64,000 nt of DNA from NCBI RefSeq assembly GCF_025909975.1, contig NZ_JAPCIO010000001.1, forward strand, positions 412,920 through 476,919, in the 5' to 3' direction. A program made the position numbers and the translations under genes. The notes beneath the pieces were generated by a model. The model saw nothing but the letters and a program-made list of their open reading frames with translations, was not told the origin of the DNA and ran no database searches. How positions within the stretch are numbered: position 1 is the first letter of the stretch; the number at the start of each line of letters is the position of its first letter. Shown piece after piece: positions 26,266-35,122 of this stretch. The DNA is from Flavobacterium lacisediminis. GTDB lineage: Bacteria > Bacteroidota > Bacteroidia > Flavobacteriales > Flavobacteriaceae.

Positions 26266-26333
26266 TTGCACAAACTCTCTAAATAAAGAAAGTTTGGACG
26301 AAACCTAACCGCACAGGTCCTTTAATGGTGCAA
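26266..26333 (+). other. structured spacer, possible three-way-junction RNA
   Basis: TTGCA (26266-26270) can pair with TGCAA (26329-26333). Inside it are a 10-position hairpin, CAAACTCTCT / AGAAAGTTTG (26271-26296, one mismatch), and a smaller ACCT/AGGT hairpin (26303-26318). It lies between GLPGLI copy 1 and the second small secreted gene. It may be a leader or processing element. Confidence 0.4.
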
Positions 26334-26347
26334 AATATATTAAGCAA

Positions 26348-26572
26348 ATGAAAAAAATAATGTTTTCTGTAATTATTTTATTTTTTATTTCTTTGAGTTC
26401 ATTTACAATTATTGAAGAAGTAGTTAAAACTTGCAGATATAGAATTTACGATGCTAATACAGGACAAACATTGGGCTATGTTGAAGTAATTGTTTTGGCA
26501 GATAATTTTAATTGTGGTAGTCCAAATGCCTTATCTGCGGCACTTGAAGTGTGGCAAACGCAAAATCCATAA
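26348..26572 (+). CDS. small secreted two-cysteine protein, copy 2 of the GLPGLI module
   Basis: 74 residues. Signal peptide MKKIMFSVIILFFISLSSFT, then VVKTCRYRIYDANTGQTLGY and DNFNCGSPNALSAALEVW. The cysteines, tyrosines, LGY, DN and CGS positions align with the 25135 protein, but the lysine/threonine-rich spacer is missing, so the mature protein is only about 50 residues. No family is recognised. It is followed by a strong hairpin before the next GLPGLI gene. Confidence 0.7.
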   Translation: MKKIMFSVIILFFISLSSFTIIEEVVKTCRYRIYDANTGQTLGYVEVIVLADNFNCGSPNALSAALEVWQTQNP

Positions 26573-26596
26573 TATATTAAGATGAAACTATTAATC

Positions 26597-26630
26597 AGTA
26601 AGGCAGTTTTTTAAATAAAACTGCCTTACT
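26597..26630 (+). terminator. 14-bp perfect hairpin between small gene copy 2 and GLPGLI copy 2
   Basis: AGTAAGGCAGTTTT, loop TTAAAT, then AAAACTGCCTTACT, followed by ATTTATTC. The T-run is weak, so it may attenuate or protect the transcript end rather than fully terminate. Confidence 0.65.
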
Positions 26631-26645
26631 ATTTATTCTAAAAAA

Positions 26646-27449
26646 ATGAAAAAGATATTTATCATAACAGCATTAATTGTAACACAATTTTCTGTTTGTC
26701 AAAAAACTCCAAATAAATTATTAAAAATTGAATATAATGAATTTAGGATATTTACACCATCAATAATCAATTTAGATTTAGGTACTTTAATTGTTTCAAA
26801 TGATTACTCATTTTATAGCTCAAAAGTGATAAAAAAAATTAAAAAAGAAAAGATTGATGATGGTGAGTCAGTTGGAGTAAATAATATTAAAGAAATATTA
26901 TCTGAAATTATAATTGATAGAAAAAAGAAAATACTAACCGAAAAATTATTTGACAATATTGTTTTAAAAAAAAAATATGCTGTATATGAAGGTTTGCCAA
27001 AAATGAAGTGGAAATTATTAAACGAAATAAAAAAAATAGGTAACTATGAATGTAAAAAAGCAACTACGGAATTTAGAGGAAGAAAATATGAAGCATGGTA
27101 TACTGAAAAAATACCCGTTTCACTTGGCCCATGGAAACTCAACGGTCTACCTGGTGTAATTTTAATGGCAGAAGATAAAGAAGGAATATATAAATGGGAA
27201 GCAAAATTAATTTCATACCCATACATTAATTCAAAATATAATATTAATTCAAAAGTTAAAGATGATTCTAAATTTGAAAAAATATCATTTGAAGATTTTA
27301 ACAAAAAAAGAATTGAAAAAATTAAAGAAAAAATAGAAATTATTAAATCCAGAAATTCTGGAAGAGATTTTAATGTTCGCTTTGAGTATACTACAGAGCA
27401 AGAAAAAGAACCTATAAACGAATTTAGGGAGAGAAAAACATTTAATTAA
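26646..27449 (+). CDS. GLPGLI family protein, copy 2
   Basis: 267 residues, signal peptide MKKIFIITALIVTQFSVCQ. It closely follows copy 1: ATTEFRGRKYEAWYTEKIPV, then KLNGLPGVILMAEDKEG (V in place of the second L of the motif) and a C-terminus ending QEKEPINEFRERKTFN. It is therefore a tandem duplicate of the 25460 gene. Several cytoplasmic-looking lysine clusters reflect the AT-rich codon usage. It precedes the outer-membrane receptor gene by 54 bases. Confidence 0.85.
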   Translation: MKKIFIITALIVTQFSVCQKTPNKLLKIEYNEFRIFTPSIINLDLGTLIVSNDYSFYSSKVIKKIKKEKIDDGESVGVNNIKEILSEIIIDRKKKILTEKLFDNIVLKKKYAVYEGLPKMKWKLLNEIKKIGNYECKKATTEFRGRKYEAWYTEKIPVSLGPWKLNGLPGVILMAEDKEGIYKWEAKLISYPYINSKYNINSKVKDDSKFEKISFEDFNKKRIEKIKEKIEIIKSRNSGRDFNVRFEYTTEQEKEPINEFRERKTFN

Positions 27450-27503
27450 TATGTCATAAAATAATTTTTCGAAGAGTTTTGCAAATAATTTATCTTCATT
27501 TTA

Positions 27504-30212
27504 ATGAAAATTTCATATTATAGTTTTTTTACAGCCATTTTTTCTAAGCGGATAAAATATTTAATAGTAAATATTTTATTTCTAATTTCAGCTAATTTAT
27601 CATTTTCACAATCAATAGTAAAAGGTAAAATAAGTTCAAAGAATAATGAAGATCTATCTGAGGCAAGTGTTATTTTAGAGAATGATAAAAGAGAATTAAT
27701 AGCATATACTTTTACAGATGAATACGGTAATTATGAATTTCAAATATTTGAAAAAGGGACATATTATATTGTTGTAAATTTATTAGGATATAGTGAAGAA
27801 AAACAGGAGTTTAGTTTTGATTTTGGAAACAAAATTAAAACAATCAACATTGTGCTAAGACCAAAAATAACAGAATTAAATGAAGTTATTATTGAGAATT
27901 CACGTCCAATATCAATTAAAAATGACACTGTTGTGTTTAATGCAGATTCTTTCAAACAAGGTAATGAGCAAGTAATTGAAGATTTATTAAGAAAAATACC
28001 AGGATTAAATATTGATAGTGATGGCACCATAAAAGTTGGCAATCAAGAAATTGAAAAAGTAATGATTGATGGTGATGATATGTTTGAAAAAGGATATAAA
28101 ATTCTTACTAAGAACATGCCTGTTAATCCAATTGATAAAATAGAATTACTACAAAATTATTCTAATAATAAACACCTTAAAGGCATTGAAAATAGTGAAA
28201 AAGTTGCGCTTAATTTAACTTTAAAAGATGATTATAAACGCACTTGGTTTGGAAATACAAGTTTAGGTTATGGTTTGTTTTCAGAGAATCGTTATGACGC
28301 AAAAGCTAATTTAATGAATTTTGGTAAGAAATCTAAATACTACTTTCTTGCTAATCTAAACAATACCGGTTATGATGCGACTGGCGACATCAATCACTTA
28401 ATTCGACCATATCGTTTTGATGAACCTGCAAGTATTGGTGATAACCAAAACGTTAATACTTTGTTGCGTATTGGTTTTGACACTCCAAATTTAAAGGAAA
28501 AAAGGGTAAGCCTTAATAATACTGAGATGTTGTCTTTAAATAGTATTTTCACAATCTCAGATAAAGTTAAACTTAAAACTTTAGGTTTTTTAAACACTGA
28601 TGAAAATGATTTTTTTAGAAATGGTCTCCAGCAGTTTTCCGTTGGCAATACAACATTTACTAATATTGAAGATTTTATAGGTAGAAAAACTCAAATCACT
28701 GGTTTCGGAAAAGTAGATTTAACTTATGATGTATCCAAAACTACAACGATAGAATATATAGGGAAATTTAACAAAACAAACGAAAAAAACAGAAGTGAAT
28801 TATTGTTCAACAACGATTTACTTAATGAACGTTTAAACTCAAATAACCAACTTTTTGACCAAAAGTTAGTTTATACAAATAAGTTTAAAGAAAATAAAGT
28901 ATTTTTACTTTCAAGCCGTTATGTAAACGAAAAAACTCCTCAAAATTATTCTGTAAATCAATTCATTTTTGAAGATTTATTTTCAGAAAACGCAAATAAT
29001 ACGATGCAGTTTAGTGAAAATAAGATCCAATTTGCTGGTGTTGAAGCACATTTATTAGATAAAAAGAAAAATGGTGATTTGTTAGAAGTTAAAATAGGTA
29101 ATCAAATTAGAATAGATTATTTAAATACTCGTTTTGAATTATTAGAAAATCAAAATAACTTATCATTTCCAAATGATTATCAAAATAATCTAACATATAC
29201 TACGAATGATTTATACTTATCAGCTAAATATAGATTTAAGTTAAATAGTTTTACGTTACTAACTCAATCCGATTTTCATCAATTATTCAACAAGTTCGAA
29301 AATTTTGATGTAGAATATAATCAGAAACCTTTTTTTATTATTCCAAAAATTGGTTTAGATTGGCAAATTAACGAGAGAAATAAAATCGTAACATCTTACA
29401 CATACAATACCACAAATTCAAATGTATTAGATGTTTATTCTGGTTATGTTCAAACCAGTTATCGTTCCTTTTCTAGAGGTTTGGAAGAATTTAATCAATT
29501 AAATTCTTCAAGTGCTGTCATAAATTATACTTATGGTAGTTGGGGAGAAAAGTTTTTTGCAAATTCATTTATCATGTATTCAAAAAACAATGATTTTTAT
29601 AGTACTAATTCTATTATAGCACAAAACTATTCGCAATCTGATAAAATCATAATAAAAGACCGTGGATTTTTATCAATTTCATCAAGTTTTGATTATTATT
29701 TTAAACCCATAAAATCGAATTTAAAAATTAATTTAGGCGTAACGAAAACCAATTTTAAAAACATTGTAAATAATTCTAATTTACGTGAAGTAAAAAACAT
29801 TAACACTAATTATGGTTTTGAATTGCGTTCAGGTTTTAGAGGCTTCTTCAATTATCATATTGGTTCAAAATGGAATTTCAATAAAGTTGAAACAACCATT
29901 AAAAATGATTTTACAGATAATATGAGTTTTTTAGATTTGTCGTTTATGTTTAGTGATAAGTTTAATATCCAAGCCCAAGCTGAACATTATTTCTTTGGAA
30001 ATTTAGACAAAGAAAACAACAAATACTATTTCTTAGATTTAGAAGCTCGATATATTGTAAAAGAAAATAAACTTACATTTTCCCTTTCAGGTAATAATCT
30101 TTTTAATACTGAAACATATAGAAATTATAGTATTTCGGATATCACTATTTATCAAACAGAGTATAGATTAATGCCAAGGTATTTGCTTTTAAAAATAGAA
30201 TATCGTTTTTAA
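27504..30212 (+). CDS. TonB-dependent-receptor-like outer-membrane protein with carboxypeptidase regulatory-like domain
   Basis: 902 residues. The signal segment ends near residue 36 (LFLISANLSFSQ), followed by a CarboxypepD_reg-like domain (~37-125: GKISSKNNEDLSEASVILEN, YGNYEFQIFEKGTYYIVVNL). A plug-like region comes next (~135-235: VFNADSFKQGNEQVIEDLLR, IPGLNIDSDGTIKVG, VMIDGDDMF), then a large beta-barrel to the C-terminus, which ends with YLLLKIEYRF. This is the branch usually named carboxypeptidase-like regulatory domain outer-membrane protein. It sits at the end of the GLPGLI island and may act with those proteins, as a transporter or assembly factor for the small secreted peptides. 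That role is inference. Confidence 0.85.
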   Translation: MKISYYSFFTAIFSKRIKYLIVNILFLISANLSFSQSIVKGKISSKNNEDLSEASVILENDKRELIAYTFTDEYGNYEFQIFEKGTYYIVVNLLGYSEEKQEFSFDFGNKIKTINIVLRPKITELNEVIIENSRPISIKNDTVVFNADSFKQGNEQVIEDLLRKIPGLNIDSDGTIKVGNQEIEKVMIDGDDMFEKGYKILTKNMPVNPIDKIELLQNYSNNKHLKGIENSEKVALNLTLKDDYKRTWFGNTSLGYGLFSENRYDAKANLMNFGKKSKYYFLANLNNTGYDATGDINHLIRPYRFDEPASIGDNQNVNTLLRIGFDTPNLKEKRVSLNNTEMLSLNSIFTISDKVKLKTLGFLNTDENDFFRNGLQQFSVGNTTFTNIEDFIGRKTQITGFGKVDLTYDVSKTTTIEYIGKFNKTNEKNRSELLFNNDLLNERLNSNNQLFDQKLVYTNKFKENKVFLLSSRYVNEKTPQNYSVNQFIFEDLFSENANNTMQFSENKIQFAGVEAHLLDKKKNGDLLEVKIGNQIRIDYLNTRFELLENQNNLSFPNDYQNNLTYTTNDLYLSAKYRFKLNSFTLLTQSDFHQLFNKFENFDVEYNQKPFFIIPKIGLDWQINERNKIVTSYTYNTTNSNVLDVYSGYVQTSYRSFSRGLEEFNQLNSSSAVINYTYGSWGEKFFANSFIMYSKNNDFYSTNSIIAQNYSQSDKIIIKDRGFLSISSSFDYYFKPIKSNLKINLGVTKTNFKNIVNNSNLREVKNINTNYGFELRSGFRGFFNYHIGSKWNFNKVETTIKNDFTDNMSFLDLSFMFSDKFNIQAQAEHYFFGNLDKENNKYYFLDLEARYIVKENKLTFSLSGNNLFNTETYRNYSISDITIYQTEYRLMPRYLLLKIEYRF

Positions 30213-30217
30213 TGAAA

Positions 30218-30781
30218 TTAAAACTTATAAATCTCCTCAGGCGTCACACAAAAATCCAATTTCACATCATTTTCCGAAACATCCTCAATTTTTTCTTCTG
30301 GAGGAAAAAACGACAACCCAATTTTAATTGTTTCTTGCTTGCATTTACTTAAAAAGTTATCGTAAAAGCCTTTTCCATACCCAACACGATTTCCTTGCTT
30401 GTCGTAAGCTAAAAGCGGTACAAAAACCACATCAATTTTCGCATCAGGCACTTCTAAACCATCAACCGGTTCTGGAACGTTGTAATTGTTCTTTTTGATT
30501 TTGGTATTATCGGTCAATAAAAAATGCGTCATTCCTAAAGTAGCAAAATCGCACTTCGAAATGACGATTTCTTTATCTTTTCCCGCTAAAATTTGAAGAA
30601 TATATTCGGTATTGATTTCTTTTTGCTCTTCAATCGTTAAAAACAAATGATAATACAATTTGTCCCAAATGTCCATTCGCAACAATTGGTTCGCAATCGC
30701 TAAACTTTTGTCTTCGATTTCCTCTTGAGTTAACTTTTGCCTTTCAGCTTTTGCCTTTTGCCTTAACGATTTCTTATCCAT
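30218..30781 (-). CDS. 5-formyltetrahydrofolate cyclo-ligase
   Basis: 187 residues. The N-terminus MDKKSLRQKAKAERQKLTQEEIEDKS and the C-terminal VPLLAYDKQGNRVGYGKGFYDNFL (ATP/folate-site glycines) are standard for the family (also called Fau or YgfA). It converts 5-formyl-THF to 5,10-methenyl-THF with ATP. It overlaps the PLP decarboxylase gene by 8 bases and ends 5 bases from the convergent receptor gene, with no terminator between. Confidence 0.94.
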   Translation of the reverse strand: MDKKSLRQKAKAERQKLTQEEIEDKSLAIANQLLRMDIWDKLYYHLFLTIEEQKEINTEYILQILAGKDKEIVISKCDFATLGMTHFLLTDNTKIKKNNYNVPEPVDGLEVPDAKIDVVFVPLLAYDKQGNRVGYGKGFYDNFLSKCKQETIKIGLSFFPPEEKIEDVSENDVKLDFCVTPEEIYKF

Positions 30782-32012
30782 TTACAGACGCTTTCAATTC
30801 GTCTATAAATTTAGTCAAATGTTCTACTTCTACGTGATCCATTAACACAATTTTGTACCATTTGTTGTTTTCGTTGTGTTGTTGCGGAACCAAATCGTAC
30901 TTTTCAGCAATTTTTTCTGGAATCGATTCCGAATGAATCGTTACGATATTCATAAACGGTTCACGGAAATATTTAATGTTTAAATGGTCTAATTCGTTAC
31001 ATAAAAATTGCGTGCGCATTTGTAAAATACTCACTTTTTCAAACCAACCATAAGCGCCATAAGTAAATAAAATCATCCAAACCGCTACGGCATTCGCGCC
31101 AGAACGACTTCCGCAAAGCGTTAAATCCATGCCTTCTACGTATTCTGCTTCTTTGGTCAATACGTTTTCGATTAAGCCTTTTCGACAAACAAAAACACCT
31201 GTTCCATAAGGCGCTTGCAACATTTTGTGCGCATCAATCGTAATTGAACTTATTTTCGGATTGCTGAAGTTGATATTCGATTTTTGATTGCTAAACGGAT
31301 ACACAAATCCGCCATAAGCACCATCAATGTGCAAACGGTAAGTAACGTTATGTTTTTCTAATATCGAAGTATAATCATCTGGATTATCAACCGAACCAAA
31401 CATGGTTGTTCCCATATTTGAAACGGCAATGAAGTACTTTTTACCATTATTTTTAGCTTCTGAAATGATGTTATCCAATGCATTCACATCAATTTCACGG
31501 TTTTCAAACCCAACTGGAATTTTCAACCAATCGATTTGCAATAAATTAGAAGCCTTTGGAATCGAATAATGCGTGTCTTCCGATGCTAAAATGGCAATTT
31601 CGTCTAATTTCGCATCAAAATTATGTAGAAATTCATTTCTAAAAACCCAAATGGCTTGAATATTAGCTTCCGTTCCACCAGGAGCGATGTAGCCGTCGAA
31701 TTCGTTTTCTTTAGCTTTGAAAATATCAACAGCAATTACATTTAAAACTTCACGTTCAATTTCTTGTGTACCATAAAATGCTTTTTCAGAAGTGCCAAAA
31801 GTGTGACAACCAATGTTATTTGGATTCGCAACATAGGTTTGAAGCGTGGGTGCATCTTTCAAAAAAGGCGCATCATCATAAAAAACGCGACTATCTAACT
31901 TAGAAGCCGGATAGCCTAAAGAAGCATCTTTTGAGAAGTTAACATTATCATGCAAAGCCTTATCAATTCGGGCTTTTCTTTCTTCGTGTGTAAGTTTTTT
32001 CCAGAAGTTCAT
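30774..32012 (-). CDS. PLP-dependent group II amino acid decarboxylase
   Basis: 412 residues. PLP-fold marks are GYIAPGGTEANIQAIWVFR (about 104-122), HIDGAYGGFVYPF (Asp that contacts the pyridine nitrogen) and ITIDAHKMLQAPYGTGVFV with the Schiff-base lysine. These match the glutamate/tyrosine/aspartate decarboxylase group. The substrate cannot be fixed by eye. It forms one minus-strand unit with fau (8-base overlap) and perhaps the aspartoacylase-like gene 55 bases upstream. Confidence 0.88.
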   Translation of the reverse strand: MNFWKKLTHEERKARIDKALHDNVNFSKDASLGYPASKLDSRVFYDDAPFLKDAPTLQTYVANPNNIGCHTFGTSEKAFYGTQEIEREVLNVIAVDIFKAKENEFDGYIAPGGTEANIQAIWVFRNEFLHNFDAKLDEIAILASEDTHYSIPKASNLLQIDWLKIPVGFENREIDVNALDNIISEAKNNGKKYFIAVSNMGTTMFGSVDNPDDYTSILEKHNVTYRLHIDGAYGGFVYPFSNQKSNINFSNPKISSITIDAHKMLQAPYGTGVFVCRKGLIENVLTKEAEYVEGMDLTLCGSRSGANAVAVWMILFTYGAYGWFEKVSILQMRTQFLCNELDHLNIKYFREPFMNIVTIHSESIPEKIAEKYDLVPQQHNENNKWYKIVLMDHVEVEHLTKFIDELKASVNG

Positions 32013-32067
32013 ACCTAAAAATTTTGACGAAATTACAGGTACTAATTCAATAAAAACATGATAATTG

Positions 32068-33042
32068 TTAGCTTTCTGATTCTAAGTGAGTAGAAATGTG
32101 AAAAATAGCATCGCCTTGGTAAATAATAGGCGCATCATTTACATTAATTACATAACCTTCATGTGGCGCTTTCATTTTGTGCTCTACTTTTCCGTAAGGA
32201 TCAGAAATAGTAGCCAATAATTCGCCTTTTTTAACAAAACTACCAATCGTAGTTAAACCATGAAACATACCGGAATATTTCGCTCTAATCCAACTAGATT
32301 TTTCTATATAAATGGTTTTGTTGTCTTTTTTTGTTGCTTTTTTTCTCGGATTTAGCATTTCTAAATGATCTAAAAAACGCTTGGTTCCTTCCACGGCTTC
32401 TTCAGTAACTTGAAGGTTTATATCTAATGATTTTCCGCCTTCAAAAAGCAACATTTTAACGCCTAATTTATCGCAAGAATTTCGGAACGAACCCGAAATA
32501 TTCTTCGAATACAATGTAAAAGGCGCATTAAAAACATCGGAAAGTTCTTTTAATTCTGGATTTTCTGGCACAATTCTAATTTGTGGAGCATTAAAACGAC
32601 TGGCGCCACCCGCATGAAAATCGATAGCGTAATCTACATGCGGAATAATATCTTTTAAAATATAATACGCAAAACGACTTGCCAAAGAACCCGTTTTACT
32701 TCCAGGAAAAACCCGATTCAAATCGCGACCATCTGGGAATTCTCTAGTTTGATTTACAAATCCGAAAATATTGATAATCGGAATACAAATTATCGTTCCT
32801 CGCTTAGGTTTGTTGATTTTTTGAATGATTAACTGGCGCACAATTTCGGTTCCGTTGATTTCATCACCATGCAAGCAAGCGGTGAATAAAACTGTTGGAC
32901 CATCAATTTTTGAACGCTCCACAATTATTGGAATCTTCAATTTATTCATGGTGTGCAACTTGGCAATTTCCATGTTAATGGTTTTGCTTTCGCCAGCTAA
33001 AATGGTTTCTTTAAGGATTACAAGTGGTTTTGAGGCTGTCAT
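32068..33042 (-). CDS. succinylglutamate desuccinylase/aspartoacylase family zinc hydrolase
   Basis: 324 residues. The zinc-carboxypeptidase-like core shows ACLHGDEINGTEIVRQL (His and Glu ligands), PDGRDLNRVFPG, and DYAIDFHAGG with the third ligand. The last ~75 residues look like a small barrel (SWIRAKYSGMFHGLTTIGSF, GELLATISDPYG), similar to a biotinyl-lipoyl-like fold. Family members remove acyl groups from amino acids or deglutamylate proteins. In other flavobacteria I recall a similar gene beside rimK, but none is visible here. Confidence 0.88.
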   Translation of the reverse strand: MTASKPLVILKETILAGESKTINMEIAKLHTMNKLKIPIIVERSKIDGPTVLFTACLHGDEINGTEIVRQLIIQKINKPKRGTIICIPIINIFGFVNQTREFPDGRDLNRVFPGSKTGSLASRFAYYILKDIIPHVDYAIDFHAGGASRFNAPQIRIVPENPELKELSDVFNAPFTLYSKNISGSFRNSCDKLGVKMLLFEGGKSLDINLQVTEEAVEGTKRFLDHLEMLNPRKKATKKDNKTIYIEKSSWIRAKYSGMFHGLTTIGSFVKKGELLATISDPYGKVEHKMKAPHEGYVINVNDAPIIYQGDAIFHISTHLESES

Positions 33043-33075
33043 TTGGTTGATTCTAAGGTGTTAAAAATACGAAAA

Positions 33076-33262
33076 GTTCAAGAACAAGGGCAAGTTCAAG
33101 TTCAAAAATCAATATTTTTTTGGAACACAAATTGAAGAAATGAAAAGTTTAAAGTAAAGCGTCTCTGTGTAACTCTATTCAAAAGCATCAAAATCAAAAA
33201 AAGCTCTGTGAATCTCTGTGTAAAAAATAACGCTCCAATCAGCGCTGCAAAGCATCCGTTTC
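33076..33262. repeat. word-type repeats in the spacer upstream of uvrC
   Basis: The spacer holds two kinds of near-tandem words. GTTCAAG/CAAGTTCAAG occurs at 33076-33106. CTCTGTGTAA, GCTCTGTGAATCTCTGTGTAA and relatives occur at 33160-33222. It is followed by ATCAGCGCTGCAAAGCATCC...CATCCGCGTGCG, which resembles another Bacteroidota spacer repeat. No open frame is seen. Confidence 0.55.
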
Positions 33263-33290
33263 ATCCGCGTGCGAATTAAAACAATTCTCT

Positions 33291-33298
33291 TATCTTTG
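33291..33298 (+). promoter_or_regulatory. -7 element of uvrC
   Basis: TATCTTTG, 21 bases before the ATG at 33320. It lies inside the longer open frame from 33269, showing that the 33320 start is right. Confidence 0.65.
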
Positions 33299-33319
33299 TT
33301 CTTTACCTCTTTTTTAAAA

Positions 33320-35116
33320 ATGCAAACACCATTAGAACTTCAAATCCAAACTTTGCCCGATAATCCGGGCGTGTATCAGTATTATGATAAGGATGGAAAA
33401 ATTCTATATGTTGGGAAGGCGAAAAATTTAAAAAAGCGCGTTCAATCGTATTTTACAAAGAATCACGATAATTATAAAACATCGGTTTTAGTAAAGAAAA
33501 TTGTTGCGATAAAACATATTGTTGTTCCAACGGAAACCGATGCATTATTGTTGGAAAACAACTTAATTAAAAAGCTGCAACCGCGTTATAATGTGTTGCT
33601 TCGCGATGACAAAACCTATCCTTGGATTTGTATCAAAAACGAACGTTTTCCCAGAATATTTTCCACTCGAAAAATGATTAAAGATGGTTCGGAATATTTT
33701 GGACCTTATACTAGTTTTAAAACCGTTCATACGATTTTGGATTTAATTAAAGAATTGTATCCACTTAGAACTTGTAATTACGATTTATCGAAAGCTAATA
33801 TCGATTCGGGAAAATTTAAAGTGTGTTTGGAATATCATATTGGAAATTGCAAAGGACCATGTGAAGGTTATGAATCTTTGGAGCATTATCAAAGTCAGAT
33901 TGAAAAAATCCGTCAAATTTTAAAGGGAAATTTCAAAGAAAGTTTGAAAGATTTTAAGAAATTAATGACTGATTTGGCAATGGAAATGAAGTTTGAAGAA
34001 GCGCAAAAAATTAAAGAAAAAATCGAGGTTTTAGAAAATTACCAATCGCGTTCCACAATTTTGAATCCGAAAATATCCAATTTAGATGTGTTTTCGATTA
34101 TTTCCGATGAAACAATGGCGTATGTGAATTTTTTACAGATTTCGCATGGAGCCATCGTTCGTTCGCATACATTGGAATTGAAGAAAAAATTAGACGAAAC
34201 CAACGAAGAATTGTTAGAATTAGCCGTAGTAGAATTGCGTGAACGTTTTCATTTGAATTCCAGAGAAATTGTGGTTCCATTCGTGATTGATTTGGGCGAA
34301 AATATTAAAGTTACTGTTCCACAATTGGGCGATAAAAAGCAAATTTTAGAATTATCAGAACGCAATGCCAAATATTACAGATTAGATCAATTAAAGCAAA
34401 TTCAAATCGTTGATCCAGAGCGACACACCAATCGCATCATGGCGCAAATGCAAAAAGATTTGCGTTTATCGGTTGAACCAAGACATATTGAATGTTTTGA
34501 TAATTCGAACATTCAAGGAACGAATCCCGTTTCGGCTTGTGTAGTGTTTAAAGATGGAAAACCGAGTAAGAAAGATTATCGTCATTTCAATATCAAAACG
34601 GTTGAAGGTCCAAATGACTTTGCTTCGATGGAAGAAGTCGTGTACCGAAGATATAAACGAATGTTAGATGAAAATCAGCCGTTGCCACAATTGATTATTA
34701 TTGATGGTGGAAAAGGGCAATTATCATCAGCATTAAAAAGTATTGATGATTTAGGATTACGAGGCAAAATTGCCATTATCGGAATTGCAAAACGTTTGGA
34801 AGAATTGTTTTATCCAGGCGATTCAGCTCCGTTATATTTGGATAAAAAATCGGAAACCTTGAAAGTGATTCAGTTTTTAAGAAACGAAGCGCACCGATTT
34901 GGAATTACACATCATCGCGACAAACGAAGTAAATCAGCGTTAACGAATAGCTTAGAAAGCATTCCTGGAATTGGCGAAAAAACTATGATTACATTAATGA
35001 AACATTTCAAAAGTGTTAAAAGATTGCAAAATGCCGACGAAAAAGCAATTTCTGAAGTTGTAGGTGTTTCAAAAGCCAAAAAAATTTCCGACTTTTACAA
35101 GAATAAATCCCTATAA
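33320..35116 (+). CDS. uvrC: excinuclease ABC subunit C
   Basis: 598 residues from the ATG at 33320 (MQTPLELQIQTLPDNPGVYQ). UvrC makes both incisions in nucleotide excision repair. Domains in order: GIY-YIG nuclease (~15-95, GVYQYYDKDGKILYVGKAKN), a cysteine segment LRTCNYDLSK...KVCLEYHIGNCKGPCEG, the UVR motif (~205-240), the RNase H-like endonuclease domain (ECFDNSNIQGTNPVSACVVF, TVEGPNDFASMEEVVYRR) and helix-hairpin-helix repeats (SLESIPGIGEKTMITLMKHF). Co-transcribed with the patatin gene 6 bases downstream. Confidence 0.97.
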   Translation: MQTPLELQIQTLPDNPGVYQYYDKDGKILYVGKAKNLKKRVQSYFTKNHDNYKTSVLVKKIVAIKHIVVPTETDALLLENNLIKKLQPRYNVLLRDDKTYPWICIKNERFPRIFSTRKMIKDGSEYFGPYTSFKTVHTILDLIKELYPLRTCNYDLSKANIDSGKFKVCLEYHIGNCKGPCEGYESLEHYQSQIEKIRQILKGNFKESLKDFKKLMTDLAMEMKFEEAQKIKEKIEVLENYQSRSTILNPKISNLDVFSIISDETMAYVNFLQISHGAIVRSHTLELKKKLDETNEELLELAVVELRERFHLNSREIVVPFVIDLGENIKVTVPQLGDKKQILELSERNAKYYRLDQLKQIQIVDPERHTNRIMAQMQKDLRLSVEPRHIECFDNSNIQGTNPVSACVVFKDGKPSKKDYRHFNIKTVEGPNDFASMEEVVYRRYKRMLDENQPLPQLIIIDGGKGQLSSALKSIDDLGLRGKIAIIGIAKRLEELFYPGDSAPLYLDKKSETLKVIQFLRNEAHRFGITHHRDKRSKSALTNSLESIPGIGEKTMITLMKHFKSVKRLQNADEKAISEVVGVSKAKKISDFYKNKSL

Positions 35117-35122
35117 AAAGAA

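Noticed and set aside
28394..28648. open frames on the minus strand inside the receptor gene and similar shadows elsewhere
   Set aside because: They lie opposite clear genes, have no promoter or family features, and match frame shadows of AT-rich coding DNA.
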